Shown here: one piece after another, positions 37,244 to 49,188 of the stretch | How the letters are laid out: every line of letters starts with the position of its first letter | How positions within the stretch are numbered: position 1 is the first letter of the stretch | Assembly (NCBI GenBank): GCA_014529385.2 | Contig: CM043971.1 | Location: 91,993,340 to 92,057,339, forward strand | Direction: 5' to 3' | From: Adiantum capillus-veneris | Lineage: Eukaryota > Streptophyta > Polypodiopsida > Polypodiales > Pteridaceae | Length of the DNA: 64,000 nucleotides | Position numbers and translations under genes: made by a program | The notes under the pieces: model-generated | What the model was told of the DNA's origin: nothing | Database searches by the model: none | What the model saw: only the letters and a program-made list of their open reading frames with translations

Positions 37244-37678
37244 CTAGACTAGGGCCCAGGTTGTACAGCCACTCTTGCCTAGGTACATATGTCCTCTAGC
37301 CAAGTGCATGACCTCAAAGTCAAGTGTAGCCTCATAGTCTTGCATGGCTAATGAAACTCCCAAGACTAAGGTATTCCATACCATCTTATCATAATCATTG
37401 GCTAAGCCAACGGTGTACTCATGATCGTTCACGGTTTCGGGCAACCTTAACTTCTTAACCAACGAGTAGTTTAAGAAGTTATGGCTAGCTCCATCATCTG
37501 TGAAAACAATGACTCTATGGTCACCTATGTTGTTATACATGTGCACCATGTCATGCGGACCTACGTTAGGCTTCCACATATCTGGTGTCACTGAACACGC
37601 ATGGTGCTTGTCACAGTGGCACACCCTCACCTCTCTGAACTCTTTGAAACTAAGAGAAAGTGTATCCACAATGTGCAA
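37244..37678 (-). pseudogene. element D protease
   Basis: FTDDGASHNFLNYSLVKKLRLPE resembles the D-S-G-A-T-H-N-F-I signature of chromovirus proteases, with Asp in the Ser/Thr position. The frame is open for 144 codons. A Cys/His pair (CHCDKHHAC) lies at the N-terminal side. Confidence 0.72.
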
Positions 37679-38763
37679 CTACCGAGGGGATTTACCATGT
37701 CTCTTGGGATCACTGTCACTTGTGCCAGCTTTGAGCTTTGGGCATTCGACTTTGGTATGCTCTACCTTATTGCAACTAAAGCAGTTATTATCTTTTTGCA
37801 TTTTAACATAGCTCTCTTTTCTCTACAACTCGGACTCTCTTTTCTTTTTAAATGCTCACGGTTTTTTAGTCCAACGACCATCCTGATCGGTCCTCTCCCC
37901 CTACCTCTCATTACAGAACCTCTTTCTTTTGAACTCTGACTCTTTTTTCTCTTTTTCCTCAGCCCTACTTGTCCCATCTCGCATACCATGACATTTGATG
38001 TCATCATAGATCTGAGCATATTTTATCCCCTCAAATAAATCCTTCGGCTGAAGAGGCTCAACATACTCAAGATAGTCATTTATGAGGCCGCTTTTGAAAC
38101 CCTAAAAAGTTTGAAATGCATCAATTCCTTTTAACTCAATACTATCTCTCTATAGTCATGTACTAGGTCAGGGACATGTTTTGCATCGAGCACTTTTCCC
38201 ATAACTCCCAATTTCTCTCTTCCTCATTGTCTGGCAAGAACTCTTTTTGAAACATCATTTTGAACTCTATCCAAGTGGTAGGACGAGTGATCAAGCTCAT
38301 CCACCACTTGTACGTCTTTCCAGTTAAGAAACTAGCTTTTGTGGACTACACACAGCTAGACTGCTTTCGCAGTGCATGAATATCCGATCACTTTGCTAGG
38401 AACATGTTCACAAAATCTCTGTTTCATTCCCTTTCCTCGCCTCCAAAACTAACCAATTTAAAATCCTTGACTAGAGCAAAGACTATCTCTACGGATGGCC
38501 CCGCAGATGCATCAGCTTGGACTCTCGTAGCTATGGGTGAGGCTACGTTCACTCACATAGCAGATGTCCTCCTACTGCAAAGAAGAGGAGATGCAACTGA
38601 ATTGGCTGCTAGCATGTCTAGACATGTGGAGATGCTCTGTAGTATCGTGACTACATTAGCCTATACTTTTTCTAAAGCAGTCAACTTTGGATTAAAATAT
38701 TTGAGTCTCACACTAGAGAGCTTCGTCTCCATAAGTACATTGACAAGATCGTCCAAGTCATAG
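37679..38763 (-). pseudogene. element D Gag, C-terminal part with zinc knuckle
   Basis: Capsid-like text KTYKWWMSLI, WIEFKMMFQKEFLP lies near 38320-38220. A basic linker (RGRGRGPIR) is followed by an intact CCHC knuckle CFSCNKVEHTKVEC at 37783-37742. Several stops and frameshifts. Confidence 0.72.
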
Positions 38764-38814
38764 TCCTCGTCATTGTCATCCAAGGGTTCATGTCGTCCCC
38801 CTCAACGATGTCAG
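38764..38814 (-). pseudogene. element D Gag, acidic segment next to the L3 insertion
   Basis: Encodes IVEGDDMNP followed after a shift by DDNDEDYDLDDL. It is continuous with 48107-47917 once L3 is removed. Confidence 0.6.
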
Positions 38815-40077
38815 TGTAATGGAATTGGCTTATTAACTTGAGAGTAGCAGAAATTAACGAGAGTACTTTTGAGAAATTACTTTGTGAGCATAGCGGGTGA
38901 ATATAATTGAAGATAACAACATAGACATAGCAATTAGTTAACTTGGCATGAACAATACTTTTGCAAGAGAGAGAATTTAAAGAACATGACAACAGTCAAG
39001 GACCGGATTTATGGGGAGCCGGTCCCCCCTCCAGTAGGCATTTGTACTATGATTTCTCCCATTAAGAGAGACTTGTTACAATACAATCTTTGTGTTCCTT
39101 GTGACCTAGGTGATGCAATGAAGATAAAAAGATTCATGCATCACAAGCATAACATAAACTTGGTGGAAAGCTTTAACTATCCCAAGACCTCAAACACCTT
39201 CAAAGGTGGAGAGAGCTAGCAAGGAATGAGGGTAGGAAAAGGAAGAAGAAACATTTCTTAGGAGAAAGAATTAGTTCCTCACTTATCATCACTCTTCTTG
39301 CTAGCATACATGATAGCATAGTAATGAATACGGAGAAGATGGCAAGCTTAAGCATTGAATCATGGCTCTTGGTTGCATTTGCACTCCATAGCCAAGAGTG
39401 TTGGTGCAAGCTCTCAACCTCTACTTGGTTGGAGAAGGAGAGTGAGATGTTGCACTTTGCACAATGCACAATGAGAGTGTGTGTGACTGTATGTGGGAGA
39501 GTATACCCCTCAAGAAACCCCCTAGCTTGCTTTGGTCGACCCCCCCTTGTAGCTCATGCTTGAAGCTCATTGGACCCCTCCAAGCCTAGCCAATCACAAG
39601 CAGAGGCATTACAAGCAACAAGGGTAGCCTTGGGACAAGTGTCCCCCTTTCCCCTTTGAGAGAGAGGACTTGATAAATGAAAAGACAATTAATTAAATCT
39701 CCTAAATTATCATTGAACCCCTTGGGTGGCCAACCAATAGGCTTCAGGCACACCATGAGGGCAACATGAGGAGGAACTTGACAAGTGTCCCTTTTGCTTT
39801 CTTTGTACCATGCATGCCTTATGTGAGTGTGTGGGTGTTCTCTCTCATCCCCCCTCTTGTAGGGCTCTCCCCCTTCTTGTAGGGATTGAATCTTGACTTT
39901 TTCACATCTCAAGACCCTCAAGCTTAGGCCCAGTTCCCACCACAAGCTTGGCCCTTAAGCACTTCAAGCTTGGGCTCGGTTCTCACCTCAAGTACAGCCC
40001 TAGCATCTCAAGCAGACAAGGATCTCAAGCATCTCAATCATCAACAAGCACCTTAGTCATCAAGCACCTCAAGCACA
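38815..40077 (-). repeat. L3 3' LTR, first (partial) copy
   Basis: Begins TGTAATGGAATTGG and follows the 5' LTR until a CAAGCACCTCAAGCAC stretch, where a second LTR start follows. It lacks the last roughly 350 bp of a full LTR. Confidence 0.88.
38986..39219 (+). other. LTR-antisense open frame (L3, first LTR copy)
   Basis: 77 codons beginning MTTVKDRIYGEPVPPP, the counterpart of the longer frame in L1; see that entry for arguments for and against coding. Confidence 0.3.
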
Positions 40078-40812
40078 TGTAATGGAATTGGCATGTTAAC
40101 TTGAGAGTAGTGGAAATTAATGAGAATACTTTTGAGAAATTACTTTGTGAGCATAACGGGTGAACATAATTGAAGATAAAAACATTGACATAGCAATTAG
40201 TTAACTTGTCATGAACAATAATTTTGCAAGAGAGAATTTAGAGAACATGACAACAGTCGAAGACCGGATTTATGGGGAGCCGGTCCCCCTTTCGAATAGA
40301 CATTTGTATTATGATTTATCCCATTAAAAGAGACATGTTACAATACAATCTTTGTGTTCCTTGTGACCTAGGTGATGCAATGAAGATAGAAAGCTTCATG
40401 CATCACAAGCATAACATAGACTTTGTGGAAAGCTTTAACTATCCCAAGCCTCAGTCTCAAGTACCTCAAGCACCTTAGTCATCAAGCACAACAAGGACCT
40501 CAAGCACCTTAAGCTTGGGCCGGGTTCCCACCTCAAGCTCAGCCCTAGCTTACCTAAGGTCAAAGGACTTTTACACCTACTATTGGATATCTTCAATGAA
40601 GCTAACCCTAAGGTCTTATGCTCCATTGGTTAGCCTTGCTCTTTGATAGACCATCTCTCAGTTAGGCCCCTTTACCATTTTCCTCGTGTTGAGATAGATC
40701 TATAAGCACATGTCTATATCTTAACCCTTGTTCACATTTATTCTCCCACATTAAATGATTAGTTTAATATGAGAAAATCATTTGGGTTGGTTAGATATTA
40801 GATTTTATGAAA
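40078..40812 (-). repeat. L3 3' LTR, second copy with internal deletion
   Basis: Starts again with TGTAATGGAATTGG at 40078. After about 380 bp (near 40455) it jumps from the CCTCAGTCTCAAG region to the CAAGCACC minisatellite region, losing about 860 bp compared with 46336-47916. It ends TTATGAAA beside the internal sequence. Confidence 0.85.
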
Positions 40813-41201
40813 TTACCTCCCTCTTGAAATCATAGTCATCCTCGACTATGAGATAGAGGAGATAAAGCCTTAGTCATTAGTCAATCTTACTTAGCGGGTA
40901 GAGGATCCTTTTTTACTCTACGACATCTTTCCAAGATGGATGACTAATCCATTTCGTACTTGGGAGACATAGCTGCCGCAAGCATGTCTGCACTTTAGTC
41001 CATTTCATTCTCCCAAAGTAGAGTGACAAATTCTACTTGGTGTTTGAGAGAGGTCTAAGCATGTATACTATTTAAATTTGTGCACAATTAAAAAAAAAGA
41101 ACTAGTCTTATAAGACAAAAAACATGGAGGATTTAAAAGAAATTTGTACATTTGCTTACTCCGATGTAGCATTGTAAGCATTGACAAGGTTCATATTATC
41201 C
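40813..41201 (-). other. L3 3' untranslated region
   Basis: Non-coding DNA between the end of pol and the 3' LTR; the same segment is kept at 55918-56223 (L5) and 57421-57800 (L4). Confidence 0.75.
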
Positions 41202-41480
41202 TTAGCATCCATCTAGCATCTTCAAAAGGATAATTTTTGAACTTAATAAGATATCGTTGGATAATCTTACCATGTCGTAGTACCTTGTCTTCATGCGCCG
41301 AAGGATAGCTTCGGGTTGTAGCACCTCTTCTTGGTCTTCAGCTTCGGGAGGGTCTTCAATAATTGATTCACTTGGTGGCTCTCCTTTGTAGGGCTTAAGT
41401 AGGTTCACATGAAAAGCGTTGTGTATGAGCCAATGGTTGGACAACTTGAGTTGGCAGGCCGTCTCATTGATAGGTTTCAA
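41202..41480 (-). pseudogene. L3 pol C-terminal tail (chromodomain-like position)
   Basis: IHNAFHVNLLKPYKGEPP is the usual post-integrase motif, followed by an acidic stretch and VLQPEAILRRMKTRY, where chromoviruses carry a chromodomain. The segment is too short and lacks obvious aromatic-cage residues, so I call only its position. Confidence 0.65.
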
Positions 41481-41509
41481 AATTTGGAAAGGACCATAGT
41501 ATCTTTTTG

Positions 41510-42739
41510 CTAGCTTAGCATAATACTTTCGATGGCCCGTAGGATTTTTTTGCCCGTGGTTTGCCTTAATCGAGCCTTAAGAAACTTATGCAAGACCCAA
41601 TCATTTTCTTTGAATGTTAAGGCCCTTCTGCGCTTGTCAACAGCAGCTTTTTGGCTTTGTTGAGAGATGGATATAGCCTCCTTAATCTTTTGAAAAGATT
41701 CTTGTAGGTCACGGCTATACTCATCGGTGGCGAAGATCTTCCCATGTACTTTGAGTAGCAAGGAACTTTTAGGTCTTTCCTCAATGATCTCAAAAGGTGC
41801 GTTTCCCGTAGAAGTATGTACATTATTATTGTAGGCATATTCTACAAGAGGTAAGTACTTTTCCCATTGTGAGCGTTGATCTACTTCGGTAACATAAGTC
41901 TTGAGTAGATAGAGTATCGTAAAATTGGCTATCTCACTTTGGCCATCCGTTTGTGGGTGATAGGCCGAAGAGAAATTCAATCTTCTTCCTAGATTTTCAA
42001 AGAGACCTCTCCATAAATTACTGGTCATTCTAGGATCTCTATCTGACATGATGGATATTGGTAATCCATGGTGTTTGAAAATCTATGATATGAAGAAAAT
42101 TGCCATTTGGTGTGCCTTAATAGTCTTCGTGACAGGAATAAAGTGTGCTTGCTTGCTAAACCTGTCAACTATTGTCCATATTCCGGTATTGCCATGGATA
42201 GCCTTGGGTAATCCAAAGATGAAATCCATGGATATACTCTCCCATGGTGAATTTGGGATAGGCAATGGCTGGAGTAATCCAATTTGCTTCCCTCAATCAT
42301 ACTTGGTCTTTTGGCATGCTACACATTTTGAAACATACTCTTGTATGTCCACTTTCATGGTCGGCCAATAGAAATGCGTCTCTACTCCTCGAAGAGTAGG
42401 TTGAATACCTCTATGCGCCACATAGGGAGGAGCATGGGATTCATAAATAACTTTCTCACGAAGGGAATGGGTAACACATAGCCTATTTTCGTGGAGAAGA
42501 TAACCATCCTGCAAGGTGAATAGTTCCTCTTTCTTTCCCAAAGCAAGGGCTGACATTATTTCTCTAAAGTCAGGGACGGTAGCATACTCATCTATCATAG
42601 AGGATAGATCATTGTGAGTAGCTATAGACACCGCATTAACTTTTGGTCGTCGTGAAAGTGCATCAGCCACTTGATTGTGCTTACCAGCAATGTGAGCAAT
42701 ATAGAAATTAAATTGCAAAAGAAAATTTGCCCATCTCAT
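41510..42739 (-). pseudogene. L3 integrase
   Basis: HHCC zinc domain at 42480-42300 (HAPPYVAHRG ... CVACQK). Catalytic core: first Asp in SMDFIFGLP, second in SDRDPRM, Glu in TDGQSEIAN, followed by WEKYLPLVEYAYNNNVHTSTGNAPFEI. The core is split by a frameshift between 42083 and 42049. After it comes a basic, helical segment. Confidence 0.92.
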
Positions 42740-42765
42740 TTATTTGTCGGAAAGCTTGGTTTGTG

Positions 42766-43017
42766 TCATGAAATATTTGAGACGTTGGTGGTCGGTTCAT
42801 AGGATAAATGGAGTCCCCAATAATAGTGCTTCCATGTATCTAGGGCATGTAGAACAACTAAAAGCTCTTTCTCATAAATGCCCAAGACTCGTTCATCAAT
42901 ATTGAGCCTTCGTCTCTCATATGCTATGGCATGCCCTTCTTGAAGCAAAACTGCTCCAAGGAAATCACCACAAGCATCACATTGGACCTCAAATGGCTTT
43001 GAGAGATCCAGAAGCAT
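42766..43017 (-). pseudogene. L3 RNase H
   Basis: KPFEVQCDACGDFLGAVLLQEGHAIAYERRRLN has the first catalytic Asp (CDA), YEKELL the Glu. The downstream part shifts frame; AGKHNQVADALSRRP at the start of the next frame (42739 side) is the RNase H end. Confidence 0.88.
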
Positions 43018-43026
43018 GAGGACTGG

Positions 43027-43990
43027 TTAGGAGGTAAGCTTTTCTTTGAGCTTATCAAAAGCATTTTTCTCCTTAGCAGTCCATACATACTTAACGTTCT
43101 TCTTAGTTAAGTTATATAGTGGTCCTGCTATTTGAGAGAATTTTGCTATGAAGCGTCTATAGTATGCGCACATACCAATACAGCTTCTTAGCTCATGTAG
43201 ATTCCTTGGATTAGGCCATGCTTTTATTACCTCTAACTTTGATGGATCCATACAGATACCATCTCAAGAGATAATAGGACCTAAGTATTGAATCTCTTGG
43301 AGGAAAAATTCGCTTTTCTTTTGGTTGAGAAAAAGCTTGTTCTCCCTCAATGCTTGAAAAATCACTTGGATATGTTGCTTGTGTTCCTCAAAAGACTTGG
43401 TGTAGATTATGATATCATCAAAGAACACTCCAGTGAATTTGCGATAAGGTCTAAAAATTTTCTCCGTTAGGCGATTGAATGTAGCTCATGCATTAGTCAA
43501 GCCAAAAGGCATGACTAGATATTCATAAAGATCAAACGTTAAGCGAAACGCGGTCTTTAGGATATCTTATCCACTATCCTTATTTAATGATACCCACTTT
43601 TAAGGTCAATCCTACTGAAATAGGTAGAGCCTTGTAGCTTATTAAACGGATCTTCTACCCGAGGCACAGGAAATCTGGTTTTGATAGTGATATGAATTAG
43701 TGCTTGATAGTACACACACATAAGGTATGTACCATCTTTCTTTTGCACTAAAGGACTGGAGAACAAAAGGGAGAGGAACTAGGCCTCACCATCCCTTTGT
43801 CTACCAATTCTTGTACTTGCCTCATGATCTCCTCTTGTTGAGCTTGAGAGACTCGATAAGGAGGCTTGTTAGGCGGTGAGCTTCCTGGAAGGAGCTCAAT
43901 GCGATGGTCATCATCCCCTTGTTTTGGAGGTAAGTCCATAGGGATATCATCGATGAACACATCTTGGAATTCTTTTAGAAAATTAGACAA
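43027..43990 (-). pseudogene. L3 reverse transcriptase
   Basis: RVSQAQQEEIMRQVQELVDKGMVRPSSSPF (43990-43748), RFPVPRVEDPFNKLQGSTYFSRIDLKSGYH (43766-43584), then FFDDIIIY near 43410, then DPSKLEVIKAWPNPRNLHELRSCIGMCAYYRRFI (43251-43027). Catalytic Asp residues are kept; frame changes break it into at least three pieces. Confidence 0.92.
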
Positions 43991-44141
43991 GTTTTACTCT
44001 TCTTGATTCCTACCATTTACATTTGATGAAACATTAGGATCTTTTAGAGACTCTTTGACAAAAATCATGTACGCAGAAACTAAGCTCTTCATTGATTTAT
44101 CAAAAGCGGGAGAATTTATAAGTGGAATGGTGGTGGGATCA

Positions 44142-44477
44142 CTAGCATTCATATACATGTTCTTTCCCTTGTAATGAAGTAGATTCTCCTTTAGGGAACT
44201 TCATATTGGCAGCCATGCGATCAAAGCATGGTGCCCCTAGGATAGCATCCTCATGTTGGAGAGGAGAGATGAAAAAGTCTTCTTTGTCGACATAGCTTTG
44301 GACATGAAGCCTCAACTTCCCAATCAAGGGAGTAACAGAGGCTTGTTGTCCATTGAAAGTTGTGTCATCCATTACCATATCTCCCATGTTAAAATCTTGA
44401 ATGCCCAAACTTGGTGGCCAACCCCGTTGATATGAAGTTGTGAGTAGAGCAAGGGTCAAACAAGATGAAGGCATCAT
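44142..44477 (-). pseudogene. L3 protease region
   Basis: LFDPCSTHNFIS-like text at the start (broken in the Gag/PR overlap), then GDMVMDDTTFNGQQASVTPLIGKLRLHVQSYVDKEDFFISPLQHEDAILGAPCFDRM. The ILGAPCF motif is the protease end. The active-site triplet is in another frame, so the enzyme is broken. Confidence 0.75.
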
Positions 44478-44483
44478 GCTCTC

Positions 44484-45916
44484 TTACTTTTCCCCAAGCA
44501 TAGGAAAGTGATGATTCTTTGCAATGAACATCCTCTTTTGGAGCTTCGATGGTGGAAGCCATTGGAGTTTCATTGCGAGCATTCTTCTTGGAGCAAGAAC
44601 GATAGCCATGTCCTTGCTCCCCACACTTGAAACACTTATGGTCCTTGCGAAAAGCTTCAAGCTCTTCAGGAGAGAGTTTTTTTTTGCCTTTGTAACCTCC
44701 CTTCTCCTTGGACCGATTGTCGTTGTTGTTGTTGGAAGTGCCTTGGGAAGAATTTTAAGCATTGGTTTTCCCTTTGCATCATTTTTGTCTTTGTTTTCTA
44801 TGGGCTTGACATTCTGTCTAGCCCCTTGATGGAAGTTGATGCGTGAAGCAACCATGGTGTGATGGATTACTTCGGTGATAGAACCAGGCCGTTGAGAGTT
44901 GATGATGTATTCGGCCATCTCTTCAGGTAATCCCGTATAGAATTGTTGCTTTTGTTCAGCAAAGTCTATCTTTTGAAAGACAATAGACTTGAGATGTAAA
45001 TCCCAAAACTTGTCTACATACTTGTAGATAGACTCATGAGAGAGAAGCTTCAAGCTGCACCATTCAGTAAGCACTCTGTCCTTTGCATTGCTTGCAAGGA
45101 ATTTCTTCATGATGGAAATTTGTAGAGTTTTCCATGTCCTTGGGGCTTCTCTGTTGCCACGAAGGCTAGCCCACCATTGACGAGCTGATTTTTGAAAGTG
45201 CATAGCTACATGGTGTAGCTTGGAGGACTCCGTGAAGCCCTCATCTCTAAAGGCCGCATCAAATTGCTGGATGAAGGCCAACACTTTGTCAGTAGCACCA
45301 AAGGTGCCATCATAGGTGAGAAAAGAGATACTATTTCCTCCCTCTTTGAACTTATTTAGCTTTTGTGACCTTCGCCATGCAGGGTATGATTTACGATGTC
45401 CTCCCCTCTTGTATTCTCTAGGAGGATAGCCATAGCTTTCATCGGAAGAGGAGGAAGGTGAAGAAGTAGGAGAAGAGGGTGACCTCTTTCTAACCCTTTT
45501 CTTCCTTTGTTTCCTCTCTTCCCTTTCGAAATGACGAGGAGAAGGACTATGTGTTGATCTTTTTCTCTCGGGAGGAGTCTAGACCGTCGTCTTCGTGGAG
45601 CCACATCTTTAGAAGAACTTAAAGTTTCATTGCTTTCTTGCTCTTTGGATTCCTCCTCTCGTGTGGGAGAGAGTCTTCTTTTGGGGGTCTCTTCAAGAGG
45701 CCTCCTAAGCTCTCTCTCATCTTGGAGAGGAAGGCAAATCCCATAAGCGCGAAGTTGTTGTGTGTAACTTCGGCTTGCAAAGCAGGGTTGCCCATAGCTT
45801 TGCTGCAACCTAGTAACGAGATAATTGACAAACATGGGGGCATCATCATTAGAACCTTCATGTGCAAAATCAAAGCTATCAATGTTCATTCTACTCTCTT
45901 GGTCATTGTCAGCCAT
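44484..45916 (-). pseudogene. L3 Gag
   Basis: Start MADNDQESRMNIDSFDFAHEG at 45916, a basic/serine-rich middle, then from 45284 the capsid-like core FIQQFDAAFRDEGF, SARQWWASLRG, TWKTLQISIMKKFL and KYVDKFWDLHLK. A CCHC knuckle (CFKCGEQGHGYRSC) follows in another frame near 44640-44590. Two frameshifts separate these parts. Confidence 0.9.
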
Positions 45917-46111
45917 GTTAACAAAATTTGTGTATGCACTTAGTGTATGCTTTGGAAATTCAAAACTTTAGTTGCCACTCCTCTTAGCCTTTGAAAATTG
46001 GCTCTTAAGTATCTACCCACGGCTCGAAGTGGTTAATTATAGAGAGTAGTAGAGTAGGTCTAACATAGCAGAGTTACGGAGGGCTAGCTCCTTTTAAACT
46101 TTTTATGGCTC

Positions 46112-46157
46112 AATAATGGTAAAGCCGTAGAAAAATCTAAAAAAAGACTCCATTATT
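46112..46157 (-). ncRNA. conserved leader stem of L elements (L3 copy)
   Basis: AATAATGG (46112-46119) and CCATTATT (46150-46157) in the leader between PBS and gag; the loop is A-rich and differs from L1. Confidence 0.5.
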
Positions 46158-46317
46158 AAGTCCAAAGCTCCCGAGGTGTGCACCATATCCTACATAGTGA
46201 TCTCAACAAAACCGATAATAGAACCCAGTTCCACTTACCCTAATATAATTAACAAAATCAACCATTTATACGCTACTTAAGGACCTGTCTTCTTAAGGAA
46301 GAAAAGAGAAACCAAAT

Positions 46318-46329
46318 GCTCTAATACCA
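46318..46329 (-). promoter_or_regulatory. L3 primer-binding site
   Basis: TGGTATTAGAGC on the minus strand, one transition from the initiator-methionine tRNA site, six bases from the LTR. Confidence 0.85.
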
Positions 46330-46335
46330 ATCTAA

Positions 46336-47916
46336 TGTAATTGGCCTATTAACTTGAGAGTAGCGAAAATTAACGAGAGTACTTTTGAGAAATTACTTTG
46401 TGAGCATAGCGGGTGAACATAATTGAAGATAACAACATAGACATAGCAATCAGTTAACTTGGCATGAACAATACTTTTGCAACAGAGAGAATTTAGAGAA
46501 CATGACAACAGTTGAGGACCAGATTTATGTGGAGCCGGTCCCCCCTCCAATAGACATTTGTATTATGATTTCTCTCATTGAGAGAGACTTGATACAATAC
46601 AATCTTTGTGTTCCTTGTGACCTAGATGATGCAATGAAGATGGAAAGCTTCATGCATTACAAGCATAAAATAAACTTTGTGAAACGCTCTAACTATCCCA
46701 AGCCTCAGTCCCAAGACCTCAAACACCTTCGAAGGTGGAGAGAGCTAGCAGGGAATGAGGGTAGGGAAGAGGAAGAAGAAACATTTCATGGGAGAAAAAA
46801 TTAGTTCCTCACTTATCATCACTCTTGTTGCTAGCATACATAATAGCACAGTAATACAGATGGAGAAGATGGCAAGCTTAAGCATTGAAGCATGGCTCTT
46901 GGTTGAATTTGCACTCCATAGCCAAGAGTGTTGGTGTAGGTTCTCAACCTCTACTTGCTTGGATAAGGAGAGTGAGCTCTTGCACTTTACACAATGCACA
47001 ATGACAGTGTGTGTGAGTGTGTGTGAGTGTGTGTGGGAGAGTATACCCCTCAGGTAACCCCCTAGCTTGCTTTGATCGACCCTCCTTGTAGCTCATGCTT
47101 GACGCTCATTGGACCCCTCCAGGCCTAGCCAATCACAAGCAGGAGGCATTACAAGCAACAAGGGTAGCCTTGGGACAAGTGTCCCCCTTTCCCCTTTGAG
47201 AGAGAGGACTTGATAAATGCAAAGACAATTAATTAAATCTCCTAAATTATCATTGAAACCCTTGGGTGGCCAACCAATAGGCTTCAGGCACACCATGAGG
47301 GCAACATGAGGAGGAACTTGACAAGTGTCCCTTTTGCTTTCTTTGTACCATGCATGCCTTATGTGAGTGTGTGGGTGTTCTCTCTCATCTCCCCTCTTGT
47401 AGGGCTCGCCCCCTCCTTGTAGGGGTTGAATCTTGACGTTCTGACACCTCAAGCTTAGGCACAGTTTCCACCACAAGCTTGGCCCTTAAGCACTTCAAGC
47501 TTGGGCTGGATTCTCACGTCAAGTACAGCCCTAGGATCTCAAGCAACAAGGACCTCAAGCATGTCAATCATCAAGCACCTTAGTCATCAAGCACGACAAG
47601 CACCTCAAGCACCTTAAGCTTGGGCCGGGTTCCCACCTTAAGCTCAGCCCTAGCTTACCTAAGGTCAAAGGACTTTTACACCTACTACTGGAGGTCTTCA
47701 ATGAAGCTAACCCTAAGGTCTTATGTTCCATTGGTTAGCCTTTCTCTTTGATAGACCATCTCTCATTTGGGCCCCTTTACCATTGGCCCCGTGTTGAGAT
47801 AGATCTATAAACACATGTCTATATCTTAACCCTTTTTCCCATTTATTCTCTCACATTAAATGATCAATTTAATTAAGAAAATCATTTGGGTTGGTTAGAT
47901 ATTAGATTTTATGACA
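46336..47916 (-). repeat. L3 5' LTR, 1581 bp
   Basis: Plus-strand text runs from TGTAATTGG to TTATGACA and is followed by TCAG. It is the most complete LTR of this subfamily in the window and serves as reference for the rearranged 3' copy. Confidence 0.92.
46502..46804 (+). other. LTR-antisense open frame (L3 5' LTR)
   Basis: 100 codons beginning MTTVEDQIYVEPVPPP; ends in a Glu-rich tract. Counterpart of the frame at 28686-29183. Confidence 0.3.
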
Positions 47917-48555
47917 TCAGTCTCCATAAAATCTGGCTCACCATCCAAAAGAGGGTCATATGGATCGGCAGCCTCTACGACACGCCGTGTTCCAATTGTA
48001 GGATCTATGATCGTGGAGGGCGTTGGCAGATCACGTGAAGTGATCGCGAACGCGCTCCAGAGTGAAAAAGTCAGAGCCAAATAGTTTGGTCTGTGTTTAG
48101 CCCGCAATCGATGACAAGATCGAAAAACCTAAAGAGCTAGAGGGTGACAAAGACACAACATGAAAACATACTTTTTCAAAATGTTTTTTTAAGGAAATAA
48201 ATGCACAAAAATTTTAAAAAATTAAGACTTGCACAAAAACGCTAAATAAATAAGCAAGAATGGAATAATCACCCCCCTCTCTTTTGAGAGTCACAACTCG
48301 TCGTAGAAACTGGCGGCATGTCGAAAAGTCCTCTAAGAGAGACGGGCGTGCACAAAATCGATGAAGCTTGTGACCGATAGATCTTGTAGTCGAATCTAAT
48401 GTAGTCGCATCCATACAATAAATTCGCTTGGAGATATGTAAGTTCGGGCGTCTTCTTTTGTTCCCCGCGCGTAAAAGGCATCTTAAAAAGCTTAATTGTT
48501 TAAAGCTTGCTTTTATCCTTGAATTTTAAAGCTTTGTATTAGCCCTCTAATACCT
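47917..48555 (-). pseudogene. element D 5' internal part: PBS, leader and Gag N terminus
   Basis: AGGTATTAGAGGGC (48554-48542) may be a degraded methionine-tRNA primer site. Open segments at 48481-48214 have no known domain. From 48107 the frame gives RRVVEAADPYDPLLDGEPDFMETD, which runs into 38814 on the other side of L3. Confidence 0.55.
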
Positions 48556-49139
48556 TGTCATACCTTTTTGTGCTCTCTGTTATAATTGAGGAGAGAGACA
48601 TGGCTCGGTCTTTACAAGGGTGGCAAGGTGTGAAACCCCCCTTTTTGTTTGTGAGCACCCAGCAAGGAGGATGCTAACTAGACGGTGGCCAAGGGGCATT
48701 GCAGGTTGGGGAACAGCAACAGGCGACGTGGCACTGGGCGGAGCTTCTAGAAGTGGGAACTATGGAGCGCGTTGCAGGGCAGCGAGACGCGTGGCTGCAC
48801 GATAGCACACAGCAACGCAGGGCGTTGCAAGCGACGCTGGCAAAGAACGGATGATAGGACTAGCAGTGCACAAGCGACGCAACCAGGCAGTGGGTGACCT
48901 ACAGGCAACGATGGCAAACACCAGTAGGAAGCAAGGTTGCAACGTTGACATCACCACGATGGGCAACATGAGGCGTTCGCAATTGGGTAGCAAGGCGCCC
49001 AAGCAATGGTTCAAGCACGACAGCGACAAGCAACCCCGCGGTGCACAATAGCAACGAGGAGCAGCAAGCGAGTGAGAGAGGGTTGAGAGAGGGAGAGAGT
49101 TTGAGCGGGAGAGGAGATAGGGTTTTTGCCCTTGTGAGC

Positions 49140-49188
<49 letters not shown>

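Larger units (their letters stand above)
35460..38814 (-). mobile_element. element D (left part): chromovirus-like Ty3 element, split by L3
   Basis: Minus-strand gag, CCHC knuckle, protease, RT and RNase H; the 5' end continues at 47917 on the far side of L3. Joining the two sides and collapsing the TCAG duplication gives a continuous frame (...DFMETD-IVEGDD). Integrase and 3' LTR are missing. Confidence 0.78.
38815..47916 (-). mobile_element. L3: chromovirus-like Ty3/gypsy element with a rearranged 3' LTR
   Basis: 9.1 kb with 5' LTR at 46336-47916, PBS, gag, protease, RT, RNase H, integrase, C-terminal tail and a compound 3' LTR at 38815-40812. TCAG flanks it at 38811-38814 and 47917-47920. 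The methionine-tRNA primer site and the tail after integrase fit the chromovirus branch. Coding is interrupted by moderate numbers of frameshifts and stops. Confidence 0.92.

Noticed and set aside
39586-39945. 119-codon minus-strand frame in the L3 LTR (also 47093-47476)
   Set aside because: Conserved because the LTRs are copies; composition follows minisatellite and low-complexity text, and it is missing or broken in L1 and L4.
48620-49051. Plus-strand open frames in the GC-rich patch
   Set aside because: Open mainly because of high GC content; no domain and no continuation.
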